The translations under genes were made by a program, and so were the position numbers. From an uncultured Eubacteriales bacterium (GTDB lineage Bacteria > Bacillota > Clostridia > Oscillospirales > Oscillospiraceae): a DNA stretch of 13,166 bases. The notes beneath the pieces were generated by a model. The model ran no database searches. It saw nothing but the letters and a program-made list of their open reading frames with translations, and was not told the origin of the DNA. Position 1 is the stretch's first letter; the number at the start of each line of letters is the position of its first letter. This document shows, piece after piece, positions 6,107 through 11,994 of the stretch. Location of the stretch: the NCBI GenBank assembly GCA_900555665.1, contig USLX01000052.1:1-13166 (forward strand), written 5' to 3'.

Positions 6107-6742
6107 ATGGAGATGCAGGAGCGGGTTGCGGGCGTCATTGCGGCGTTAAAAGAGGAATATCCGGACGCGCTGTGCGCGCTGCAATATAAAAAGGACTATG
6201 AGTTGATGATCGCGGTGCGCTTGTCCGCCCAGTGTACGGACGCACGGGTAAACCTGGTGACGCCGGGGCTGTTTACGCGCTTTCCGACGCTGGATGCCTT
6301 CGCGGACGCCGACATTGCGGACGTGGAGGAATGCGTGCGCTCATGCGGCTTCTACAAGCACAAGGCGCGGGACATCGTCCTCGCCTGTCAGATGCTGCGG
6401 GACGAGTACGGCGGAAAGGTGCCGGACAAGATGGAGGATCTGCTGCGGCTGCCCGGCGTTGGCCGCAAGACGGCCAATCTTCTGCTCGGCGACCTCTACG
6501 GTGAGCCGGGAAGCGTTGTCTGCGATACGCACTGCATCCGGATCTGCAATCTGCTTGGCCTGGCCTCCGGCAAGGAGCCGGAGAAGGTGGAGCGTCAGCT
6601 GCGGGCAATTCTGCCGCCGGAGGAATCATCTGATTTCTGCCACCGCATTGTGCTCCACGGCCGCGCGGTCTGCGTGGCCAGACGGCCAAACTGCGCCGCC
6701 TGCGTGCTGGCACCCTACTGCAAGAGCTTTTCGGGGGAGTAA
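6107..6742 (+). CDS. nth: Endonuclease III
   Basis: This 211-residue base-excision repair enzyme is a DNA glycosylase and AP lyase that removes oxidised pyrimidines. The helix-hairpin-helix LPGVGRKTAN is at 115-124, with K121 as the catalytic lysine, and the catalytic aspartate is D140 in VCDTHCIR. The C-terminal [4Fe-4S] cluster ligands are intact with the classical spacing C189-x6-C196-x2-C199-x5-C205. LSAQCTDARVN at 39-49 is the family N-terminal motif. GGGAGG (6093-6098) lies 8 bp before the chosen ATG. A second in-frame ATG at 6113 is possible but less well spaced. The gene stands alone, with its own promoter, divergent from the methyltransferase-rarA operon. The pairing brings two genome-maintenance genes under adjacent promoters. 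Confidence 0.97.
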   Translation: MEMQERVAGVIAALKEEYPDALCALQYKKDYELMIAVRLSAQCTDARVNLVTPGLFTRFPTLDAFADADIADVEECVRSCGFYKHKARDIVLACQMLRDEYGGKVPDKMEDLLRLPGVGRKTANLLLGDLYGEPGSVVCDTHCIRICNLLGLASGKEPEKVERQLRAILPPEESSDFCHRIVLHGRAVCVARRPNCAACVLAPYCKSFSGE

Positions 6743-6783
6743 ATCGCAAGAAAATGGAGCGCGACAGCTGTAAAAAACTGTAC

Positions 6784-6825
6784 TTTCTGCATAAAAATTC
6801 GTGAAGCATTGTGAAAATGCAGAAA
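6784..6825. repeat. Inverted repeat upstream of the lysine-riboswitch promoter
   Basis: A perfect 9-bp inverted repeat, TTTCTGCAT (6784-6792) and ATGCAGAAA (6817-6825), is separated by 24 bp. It lies between nth and the -35 at 6832. There is no T-tract after it on the plus strand, so it is a poor terminator. A protein-binding site or a weak hairpin ending nth transcripts are both possible. Confidence 0.4.
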
Positions 6826-6831
6826 AAGGGA

Positions 6832-6860
6832 TTGACAGATGCAGACGCCGGTGCTATGAT
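6832..6860 (+). promoter_or_regulatory. Sigma-A promoter of the lysine-riboswitch ABC operon
   Basis: A perfect -35 TTGACA (6832-6837) is followed by a 17-bp spacer and the -10 TATGAT (6855-6860). The transcript should start near 6867, about 24 bases before the riboswitch aptamer. This is the closest match to consensus in the window and fits a gene set whose control lies mainly in RNA attenuation rather than initiation. Confidence 0.85.
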
Positions 6861-6890
6861 GCGTTCAAAATTGAATCGCTTGTATCGCTA

Positions 6891-7052
6891 ATTCGATAGA
6901 GGCGCGGGATTCATCAGTACCGTTCGGCAAGGCCAGGCAGCCGCCGGACGCGAAAGGGGAGACCGCCGAAGTGTGGCCGGGGCCTGACCGGTCATGCTGG
7001 GTCGGCAGAGAAGATCTGCCGGACTGTCACATTTTTGTGAAGCGCTATCAAT
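6891..7052 (+). promoter_or_regulatory. Lysine riboswitch (L box) aptamer
   Basis: The five-way-junction aptamer is recognised by its conserved blocks in order: TAGAGGCGCG after the P1 5' strand, TCATCAGTA (6911-6919), AAAGGGGAGACCGCCGAAG (6953-6971), CTGGGTC (6997-7003), GACTGTCACA (7022-7031) and GCGCTATC (7042-7049). P1 is formed by 6891-6893 plus 6895-6899 with 7045-7052, C6894 being bulged. Lysine binding stabilises P1 and favours the terminator at 7099. It stands upstream of an amino acid ABC importer, which indicates feedback control of lysine uptake. Confidence 0.95.
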
Positions 7053-7107
7053 GGCTGTTCGGAACCGCCCGTCCCGGGGCGGCTGTTCCGCATATCCCAT
7101 GAACCGC
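7053..7107 (+). promoter_or_regulatory. Expression platform of the lysine riboswitch
   Basis: Two segments alternate: GGCTGTTC at 7053-7060 and 7081-7088, and GAACCGC at 7062-7068 and 7101-7107. The first GAACCGC can pair with the second GGCTGTTC in a strong hairpin (7060-7070 with 7077-7090, 3-base bulge). The second GGCTGTTC could instead pair with the second GAACCGC, which is the 5' arm of the terminator, acting as an antiterminator. The pairings are read by eye. Which one forms with or without lysine is inference. Confidence 0.6.
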
Positions 7108-7133
7108 TTTAACAAAAGCGGTTCATTTTTGTT
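7099..7133 (+). terminator. Riboswitch-controlled intrinsic terminator
   Basis: A perfect 12-bp stem, ATGAACCGCTTT (7099-7110) and AAAGCGGTTCAT (7115-7126), has a 4-base loop and runs straight into TTTTTGTT. It lies 46 bp after the lysine aptamer and 223 bp before the first gene, the expected place for transcription attenuation. Confidence 0.93.
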
Positions 7134-7356
7134 AGTGTCTGTGATAGGCCGTCCGTCAAGCGTTCTCGCTTGCATCTTTCCCGCCAGACTTCAGAAAAAT
7201 CCGCGGGAATCCACAAAGGATTCCCTGTGGCTTTTCTTCGCCTGACGAAAAATCTGCGGCGCGAGAATCACATGCCGTCCAGTCTATCCCAGACAGAGAG
7301 TTTCCTGTCCGATGCGGGAAAAATCATCGGGAACCAACGTTCAAAAGGAGAACACT
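7134..7356 (+). other. Long structured leader between attenuator and first ABC gene
   Basis: These 223 bases hold no convincing gene. They contain a 6-bp hairpin CAAGCG/CGCTTG (7157-7172) and an 8-bp hairpin GGGAATCC/GGATTCCC (7205-7225), which competes with CCACA/TGTGG (7211-7215/7226-7230). There is also a 13-base direct repeat with one mismatch, GAAAAATC(C/T)GCGG (7194-7206 and 7247-7259). AAAAGGAG at 7343-7350 is the ribosome binding site of the binding-protein gene. No T-tract follows the hairpins, so they are not obvious terminators. Confidence 0.5.
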
Positions 7357-8301
7357 ATGAGAAGAATGATCGCTTTGCTGCTGGCCGCACTGATGCTTGT
7401 TGCGATGACCGCCTGCGGCGCGAAGAACGAAACCGCGGACACTGCAAACACCGAGACCACCAACACCGAGACCGCTGACACCAGCGCTGCCTCCGAATCC
7501 ACCGAGACGGCGGATGCCGCGATCCCCGGCCTGGAGGACGGCGTGTTTACCGTCGGCATGGAATGCGCCTATGCGCCTTACAACTGGACGCAGATGGATG
7601 ATTCCAACGGCGCGGTGCCCATTTCGAATGTTCCCGGCGCCTATGCCAACGGCTATGATGTGATGATTGCCAAGAAGATCGCCGAGGCCAACGGCTGGGA
7701 GCTCGAGATCGTGTCCAGCGCTTGGGATTCCCTGTGCCCGGCTGTCCAGTCCGGCACGATGGACGCCAATATCGCCGGCCAGTCCATGACCGCCGACCGC
7801 ATGGCGCAGGTTGATATGGCGGGCCCCTATTACTACGCGACCATCGTCTGCCTGACCACGAAGGACAGCGCTTACGCCTCCGCGGCCTCGATCGCCGACC
7901 TTGCCGGCGGCACCTGCACGTCGCAGTCCGGCACCATCTGGTATGATTCCTGCCTGCCGCAGATCGAAAACGCCAACATCCTCGCTCCGGCCGACAGCGC
8001 CCCCGCGATGATCATGCAGCTTGAGACCGGCATGGTCGACTTTGTCTGTACCGATATGCCGACGGCGATGGCCGCCGTTGCCAAGAACGACAGCCTCGTC
8101 ATCCTGAATTTCTCCGGCACGGACGGCGATTTCCAGTTCGCCTCTGAGGAAGAGCGCGCCGAGAACGTCAACATCGGCATCTCCGTCCAGAAGGGCAACA
8201 CCGCGCTGGCCGAGGCCATTGATTCTGTCCTGTCCACGATGACCGAGGACGACTTCAACGCCCTGATGGATCAGGCGATTTCGATTCAGCCGGAAGTCTA
8301 A
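7357..8301 (+). CDS. Amino acid (probably lysine) ABC transporter substrate-binding lipoprotein
   Basis: This is a 314-residue extracellular solute-binding protein of family 3. A lipoprotein signal peptide ends at a lipobox-like AMTAC, so C20 would be lipidated. A flexible Thr/Glu/Asp/Ala-rich linker spans about 21-55 and contains the repeat NTETTNTET. The bilobed domain then has VGMECAYAPYNW (67-77), GYDVMIAKKIAEANGWELEIV (99-119), the hinge-adjacent ligand motif GQSMTADRMAQVDMAGPYYY (141-160, R148 expected to contact the substrate carboxylate), and LETGMVDFVCTD near the second crossover. AGGAG lies 6 bp before the ATG. It leads an operon with permease and ATPase. Lysine specificity is inferred from the upstream riboswitch, not from binding residues, and arginine or related cationic amino acids remain possible. 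Confidence 0.94.
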   Translation: MRRMIALLLAALMLVAMTACGAKNETADTANTETTNTETADTSAASESTETADAAIPGLEDGVFTVGMECAYAPYNWTQMDDSNGAVPISNVPGAYANGYDVMIAKKIAEANGWELEIVSSAWDSLCPAVQSGTMDANIAGQSMTADRMAQVDMAGPYYYATIVCLTTKDSAYASAASIADLAGGTCTSQSGTIWYDSCLPQIENANILAPADSAPAMIMQLETGMVDFVCTDMPTAMAAVAKNDSLVILNFSGTDGDFQFASEEERAENVNIGISVQKGNTALAEAIDSVLSTMTEDDFNALMDQAISIQPEV

Positions 8302-8361
8302 CACTTCAGCGCACCGGGCGGCCTTGCCCGGTGCACATAAAAACGGAAAAGGAGAACTGTC

Positions 8362-9270
8362 ATGGAGAAACTCGCACAGCTCTGTCAGGACGTGGTACAG
8401 CTCTGGGACAAGTACCATGTGATGTACCTGAACGGCATCAAGAACACGCTGATCCTTGCGTTGGTCGCGACGGTGATCGGCTGCCTGATCGGCCTCGTCT
8501 GCGGCGTTCTGAATACGATCCCGTATACGAAAAACGACCCGTGGCCGAAGCGCTTTCTGCTGAAGCTGCTGCGCGTGATCATCCGCATCTATGTTGAAGT
8601 TTTTCGCGGGACGCCGATGGTGCTGCAGGCCGTGTTCGTGTACTACGGTCTGCCGTATTTCACGGACAATGCCGTGAAGTTCACCAGCATGTGGACAGCG
8701 GCCATCCTGATCGTCTCGATCAACACCGGCGCGTATATGGCCGAGTCTGTGCGCGGCGGCATCATTTCCATCGACCCCGGCCAGACCGAGGGCGCGAAGG
8801 CCATCGGCATGACGCATGTGCAAACGATGACGAGCGTCATCATGCCGCAGGCGCTGCGCAACATCATGCCGCAGATCGGCAACAACTATATCATCAACGT
8901 CAAAGATACCTCCGTCATGTTCATCATCAGCTTCACCGAGTTCTTCGCGGCACATCGCTACATCGTCGGCGTGAACAATATGTATTTCCCGTCGGCGGCG
9001 ATCGAGATGGTGGGGTACCTCACGATGACGCTGCTGGCCTCGCTGCTGCTGCGGTGGGTGGAGAAGCGGATGGATGGCTCCGACAGCTACGACCTCGTCC
9101 AGACCGACGCGCTCACGATGTCCGCCGGGACGTATAACCATCCGTCCAAGGGGACGCCGTTTGACGAGCGGAGCAAGGAATACCGCGAAGAGCCGTGGGG
9201 ATTGGACAATGATGCCCGAGGCCGGAAACAGCAGGAGCTGAAATATGGGCGTGACAGGGGGGACCGCTGA
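8362..9270 (+). CDS. Amino acid (probably lysine) ABC transporter permease
   Basis: The 302-residue membrane component belongs to the HisM/GlnP polar amino acid permease family. Hydrophobic segments are at about 27-50, 70-98, 110-125, 183-196 and 213-231. RGTPMVLQ (82-89) is the conserved block after the second segment. The EAA loop that docks the ATPase is EGAKAIGMTHVQTMTSVIMP (143-162). AAAGGAG precedes the ATG. The gene starts 60 bp after the binding protein, and its stop is 1 bp before the ATPase start. Unusually, after the last membrane segment there is a hydrophilic, charged tail of about 66 residues (237-302), which makes the protein longer than typical 220-240-residue family members. 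I could not tell whether the tail is functional. Confidence 0.94.
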   Translation: MEKLAQLCQDVVQLWDKYHVMYLNGIKNTLILALVATVIGCLIGLVCGVLNTIPYTKNDPWPKRFLLKLLRVIIRIYVEVFRGTPMVLQAVFVYYGLPYFTDNAVKFTSMWTAAILIVSINTGAYMAESVRGGIISIDPGQTEGAKAIGMTHVQTMTSVIMPQALRNIMPQIGNNYIINVKDTSVMFIISFTEFFAAHRYIVGVNNMYFPSAAIEMVGYLTMTLLASLLLRWVEKRMDGSDSYDLVQTDALTMSAGTYNHPSKGTPFDERSKEYREEPWGLDNDARGRKQQELKYGRDRGDR

Positions 9271-9271
9271 T

Positions 9272-10012
9272 ATGGAAAACATTCTCGAAATTCGCCATCT
9301 CGGCAAATCCTTCGGCACGCACGAGGTGCTGCGCGACATCGATTTCAACGTGAAAAAGGGCGACGTCATCTCGATCATCGGCGCGTCCGGCTCCGGCAAG
9401 TCGACGCTGCTGCGCTGCATCAACCTGCTCGAAACGCCGAGCAGCGGCGAGATCCTCTATCACGGCAAAAATGTCGTGGGACGGGGCGTGAGCGCGCCGG
9501 AATACCGGTCGCACGTCGGCATGGTGTTCCAGTCGTTCAACCTGTTCAACAATATGAGCGTGCTGGAAAACTGCATGGTCGGTCAGGTGAAGGTCCTGAA
9601 GCGCAAAAAAGAAGAGGCGCGTGAGCAGGCGATGACCTACCTTGAAAAAGTCGGCATGGCGCCGTACATCAACGCCAAACCCCGGCAAATCTCCGGCGGG
9701 CAGAAGCAGCGCGTGGCCATTGCCCGCGCACTGGCGATGGATCCGGAGGTGCTGCTCTTCGACGAACCGACGTCCGCGCTTGACCCCGAGATGGTCGGCG
9801 AGGTGCTCGCCGTGATGCAGCGGCTGGCGCAGGAGGGGATGACGATGCTCGTCGTGACGCACGAGATGGCCTTCGCGCGTGACGTGAGCCGCCAGGTCGT
9901 CTTCATGCACCAGGGGATCATCCGCGAACAGGGGGCGCCCGCCGAGTTTTTCGGCAATCCGCAGAGCGACGAGGCCAAGGATTTCCTTGCACGATTCCGC
10001 AAGGAACAATGA
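9272..10012 (+). CDS. Amino acid (probably lysine) ABC transporter ATP-binding protein
   Basis: This 246-residue GlnQ/HisP-type ATPase powers the importer from the cytoplasmic side. All motifs are intact: Walker A GASGSGKST (37-45), Q-loop FQSFNLF (86-92), signature SGGQKQR (141-147), Walker B LLFDEP (161-166), D-loop SALD (168-171) and H-loop histidine H197 in VVTHEMAFARD. The ATG at 9272 fits family N-termini (ILEIRHLGKSFG begins at once) and gives stop-start coupling with the permease (TGATATG). An alternative in-frame ATG at 9245 has a better AGGAG site (9233-9237) and would add nine residues, overlapping the permease by 26 bp. The operon ends at the terminator directly after. Confidence 0.97.
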   Translation: MENILEIRHLGKSFGTHEVLRDIDFNVKKGDVISIIGASGSGKSTLLRCINLLETPSSGEILYHGKNVVGRGVSAPEYRSHVGMVFQSFNLFNNMSVLENCMVGQVKVLKRKKEEAREQAMTYLEKVGMAPYINAKPRQISGGQKQRVAIARALAMDPEVLLFDEPTSALDPEMVGEVLAVMQRLAQEGMTMLVVTHEMAFARDVSRQVVFMHQGIIREQGAPAEFFGNPQSDEAKDFLARFRKEQ

Positions 10013-10014
10013 AC

Positions 10015-10040
10015 AAAAGCCGCCGAAAGGCGGCTTTTTT
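10015..10040 (+). terminator. Intrinsic terminator of the ABC operon
   Basis: AAAAGCCGCC / GGCGGCTTTT form a perfect stem around a GAAA tetraloop, followed by Ts to 10040. It starts 2 bp after the ATPase stop codon. Confidence 0.95.
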
Positions 10041-10093
10041 GCGCGTATTTTCGAAGGCATGGGAAAATTAAGAAATAAATTTCCGGGAAACGC

Positions 10094-10122
10094 TTGCCCT
10101 GCCCGCCGCAATATAGTATACT
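10094..10122 (+). promoter_or_regulatory. Sigma-A promoter of the SLH-protein gene
   Basis: The -35 is TTGCCC (10094-10099), the spacer is 17 bp and the -10 is TATACT (10117-10122). Transcription from about 10129 gives a leader of about 100 bases that contains the palindromes described at 10149-10219. Confidence 0.68.
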
Positions 10123-10148
10123 GAGTTTGAGCGAAAAACCAAAATCGG

Positions 10149-10219
10149 CCAAAGGGGCGCCCCTTTGGAACCGGGCGGAAGTCCGGTTCATAGCCTCCTG
10201 CGCCGGACGACGAAAGGAG
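10149..10219 (+). promoter_or_regulatory. Structured 5' leader of the SLH-protein gene
   Basis: A perfect 20-bp palindrome with no spacer (10149-10168, CCAAAGGGGC arms) is followed directly by hairpin GAACCGG/CCGGTTC (10168-10174 with 10183-10189, 8-base loop). The sequence GTCCGG at 10181-10186, which overlaps the 3' arm, can instead pair with CCGGAC at 10203-10208. Next to it, CTCCT (10195-10199) is complementary to the ribosome binding site AGGAG (10215-10219). Two mutually exclusive folds are therefore possible, one masking the site. The masking stem is only 5 bp. I recognise no known riboswitch class; a DNA operator is the alternative reading of the 20-bp palindrome. Confidence 0.45.
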
Positions 10220-10226
10220 ACGAACG

Positions 10227-11894
10227 ATGAGAAGACGAATTTTATGTGCGCTGCTGGCGCTGGTGCTATGTGTGGCGTTGCTGCCGGTCACAGCCGGCGC
10301 GGCGAATGAGACTGTGACGTGGCTGGATATCTCAGCGGGTGAGATCAACATCTATCCGGATGGATATAAGGTGGGAAATGCTGAAAAGATCACATACACC
10401 GGGAAATACGGCCTTTTCCAGACAAAAAAAGAAGCACATACGGTTTGGTTTGGGACGGGCGGTACCTATGACGTGACGCTTAAGGGACTGCAAGTTACCG
10501 GCGAGGGCCTCCAGAACCCTGTAATATGGGTTTCCGGGAACAGCGTTGTAAATCTGACCCTGGATGGAGACAATTTGCTGGACACGCGCGGGCCATATGA
10601 CGATGCCTGGTCGGCAATTTCAATCGCCCCGGACTGCACGCTGAACATCACCGGCAATGGGACGCTGACCACGATCAGCAGCTACTGGCCCAGTATCGTC
10701 ACGCATGGGGCGTGCAAGATCAACATTTCCGGTGAAAATACGGTCGTCAAAGCGTATGGTAAGAAATTCGAGAACACAACGCCGTTTGCCATCCGGGAAT
10801 ATGATTATAATGCTGGTTCTGGCGATGCCAATTTGCAGCTTTCCGTCACGGACGGCGCGACGCTGGAGGCCTACGGCGGCATCAGTGCCACAAAACTGAA
10901 GCTGGATGATACCGCCACGCTCTGGTCGCAGGCATGGTACGACCAGAATCCGGCGCTGGATTGCGAAACGGTCGAATACCGCAGCGACCGCGGAATCTAC
11001 ATCTATTATTATGTGCCACAGCCGAGCGCCATATCCGTGCTGCACAGCACGGCCGAAAATACGAGCGGTACCGCGTTCAAAGTCCTAAGTGAATTGAATT
11101 GGACATCCTGCAACTGGACGCTCCAGGACGGCGTATTGTCCAGCGAGGGAGCGGTGCTGCGGCGGGGTGTTGAGTCTCTGGCGGTCAGTGATACGGAATA
11201 TGAGGGGAGATTGGGCAGTTGGGCGCTGCTGAACGGCCAGAAGCGAACGATCACGCCGCCTGTGACACCGAAGGATCCGGAGGGAAATCTGCTGCAGAAT
11301 CTCGTCGGCACCGGCCTGTTCTTCGTGCCGGATGATTTCCCGTTCTACGATGTGGATTCCAACGACTGGTTCTATGAACCTGTCAAGAGCGCATGGCAGA
11401 ACGACCTCATCGACGGCGTAACGGCGCGGTATTTCAAGCCGGAGCGCAGCCTGACCGTGGCGCAGGCCGTGAAGCTGGCCGCGGCGCTGCACCAGAAGCA
11501 GAGCGTCGGTTTTGTGACGTTGCAGAATGGCGGGGCACATTGGTATGATAATTATGTCAACTATGCAGTCGTGAACGGCCTGATTGAAGCGGCCTATCAG
11601 AGCAAGAGCGCCGAGGCGATGAACGCGCCGGTCACGCGCGCGGAATTTGTCCACATTCTCTCAAAGACGCTCGTCGGCGCGAAGCAGCTCAACACCGTAA
11701 ACAGCATCCCGGATGTGAAAGCGGGCGACGCCTGGGCGGATGAAATTTATGCGTTCTATCGGGCGGGGATCCTGACCGGCTCCGACCGACTGGGGACCTT
11801 CTATCCCGAAAGCAGCCTGAAGCGCAGCGAGGCCGCAGCCATTCTGGTGCGGCTCTATGACACGGGGGCACGGCAGGTTTTCCGGCTCAATTGA
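10227..11894 (+). CDS. Secreted beta-helix / carbohydrate-binding-like protein with three SLH domains
   Basis: The 555-residue exported protein has a signal peptide at 1-26 (MRRR, hydrophobic core, cleavage near AGA-A). Residues about 80-235 hold repeated short strands (VTLKGLQVTG, NLTLDGDN, LNITGNGTLT, INISGENTVV, LQLSVTDGATLEAYGG) in the style of beta-helical carbohydrate-binding proteins such as the Cthe_2159 family. That assignment is tentative. Three S-layer homology domains follow: about 372-425 (FYDVDSNDWFYEPVKSAWQN, then FKPERSLTVAQAV), 434-483 (HWYDNYVNYAVVNGLI, then VTRAEFVHIL) and 493-545 (IPDVKAGDAWADEIYAF, then FYPESSLKRSEAA). SLH domains anchor proteins to pyruvylated secondary cell wall polymer. 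AAAGGAG lies 7 bp before the ATG. It is a single-gene unit with its own promoter and terminator. The partner or ligand is unknown. Confidence 0.9.
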   Translation: MRRRILCALLALVLCVALLPVTAGAANETVTWLDISAGEINIYPDGYKVGNAEKITYTGKYGLFQTKKEAHTVWFGTGGTYDVTLKGLQVTGEGLQNPVIWVSGNSVVNLTLDGDNLLDTRGPYDDAWSAISIAPDCTLNITGNGTLTTISSYWPSIVTHGACKINISGENTVVKAYGKKFENTTPFAIREYDYNAGSGDANLQLSVTDGATLEAYGGISATKLKLDDTATLWSQAWYDQNPALDCETVEYRSDRGIYIYYYVPQPSAISVLHSTAENTSGTAFKVLSELNWTSCNWTLQDGVLSSEGAVLRRGVESLAVSDTEYEGRLGSWALLNGQKRTITPPVTPKDPEGNLLQNLVGTGLFFVPDDFPFYDVDSNDWFYEPVKSAWQNDLIDGVTARYFKPERSLTVAQAVKLAAALHQKQSVGFVTLQNGGAHWYDNYVNYAVVNGLIEAAYQSKSAEAMNAPVTRAEFVHILSKTLVGAKQLNTVNSIPDVKAGDAWADEIYAFYRAGILTGSDRLGTFYPESSLKRSEAAAILVRLYDTGARQVFRLN

Positions 11895-11905
11895 AAATAA
11901 AGTGT

Positions 11906-11943
11906 AAACAGGCGCCCGTCCGCATTGACGGGCGCCTGTTTTT
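11906..11943 (+). terminator. Intrinsic terminator of the SLH-protein gene
   Basis: A perfect 14-15-bp stem, AACAGGCGCCCGTC (11907-11920) and GACGGGCGCCTGTT (11927-11940), with a 6-base loop is followed by a T run to 11943. It lies 11 bp after the stop codon. Confidence 0.95.
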
Positions 11944-11969
11944 GCGATAGTCTGAGAAAAAAGTACAAA
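11942..11969 (+). promoter_or_regulatory. Possible promoter of the bile salt hydrolase gene
   Basis: TTGCGA (11942-11947) and TACAAA (11964-11969) are 16 bp apart, each matching consensus at four of six positions. The -35 abuts the T-tract of the preceding terminator. The terminator leaves only about 50 bp for a promoter, and no better candidate is visible, so this is the best guess. Confidence 0.35.
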
Positions 11970-11994
11970 GAATATCCCGGAGGAGGAATGTCAA

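Noticed and set aside
7441..7480. Tandem AACACCGAGACC-type repeat near the start of the binding protein
   Set aside because: Two in-frame copies only encode part of the Thr/Glu-rich linker after the lipobox, normal for lipoproteins.
7324..9423. A 699-codon open frame on the minus strand across the ABC operon
   Set aside because: It is antisense to three clearly conserved transport genes, has low-complexity His/Arg/Gly-rich content and no ribosome binding site. GC-rich third positions produce such open frames.
10140..10220. Known cyclic di-GMP or other named riboswitch in the SLH leader
   Set aside because: The conserved core sequences of the GEMM classes and of cobalamin, ZTP and fluoride riboswitches are not present as far as I can read, so no class was assigned.
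9113..10351. A 412-codon minus-strand open frame
   Set aside because: It is antisense to the ABC ATPase and runs through its terminator and the next promoter. Composition is His/Arg-rich with no recognisable domain.
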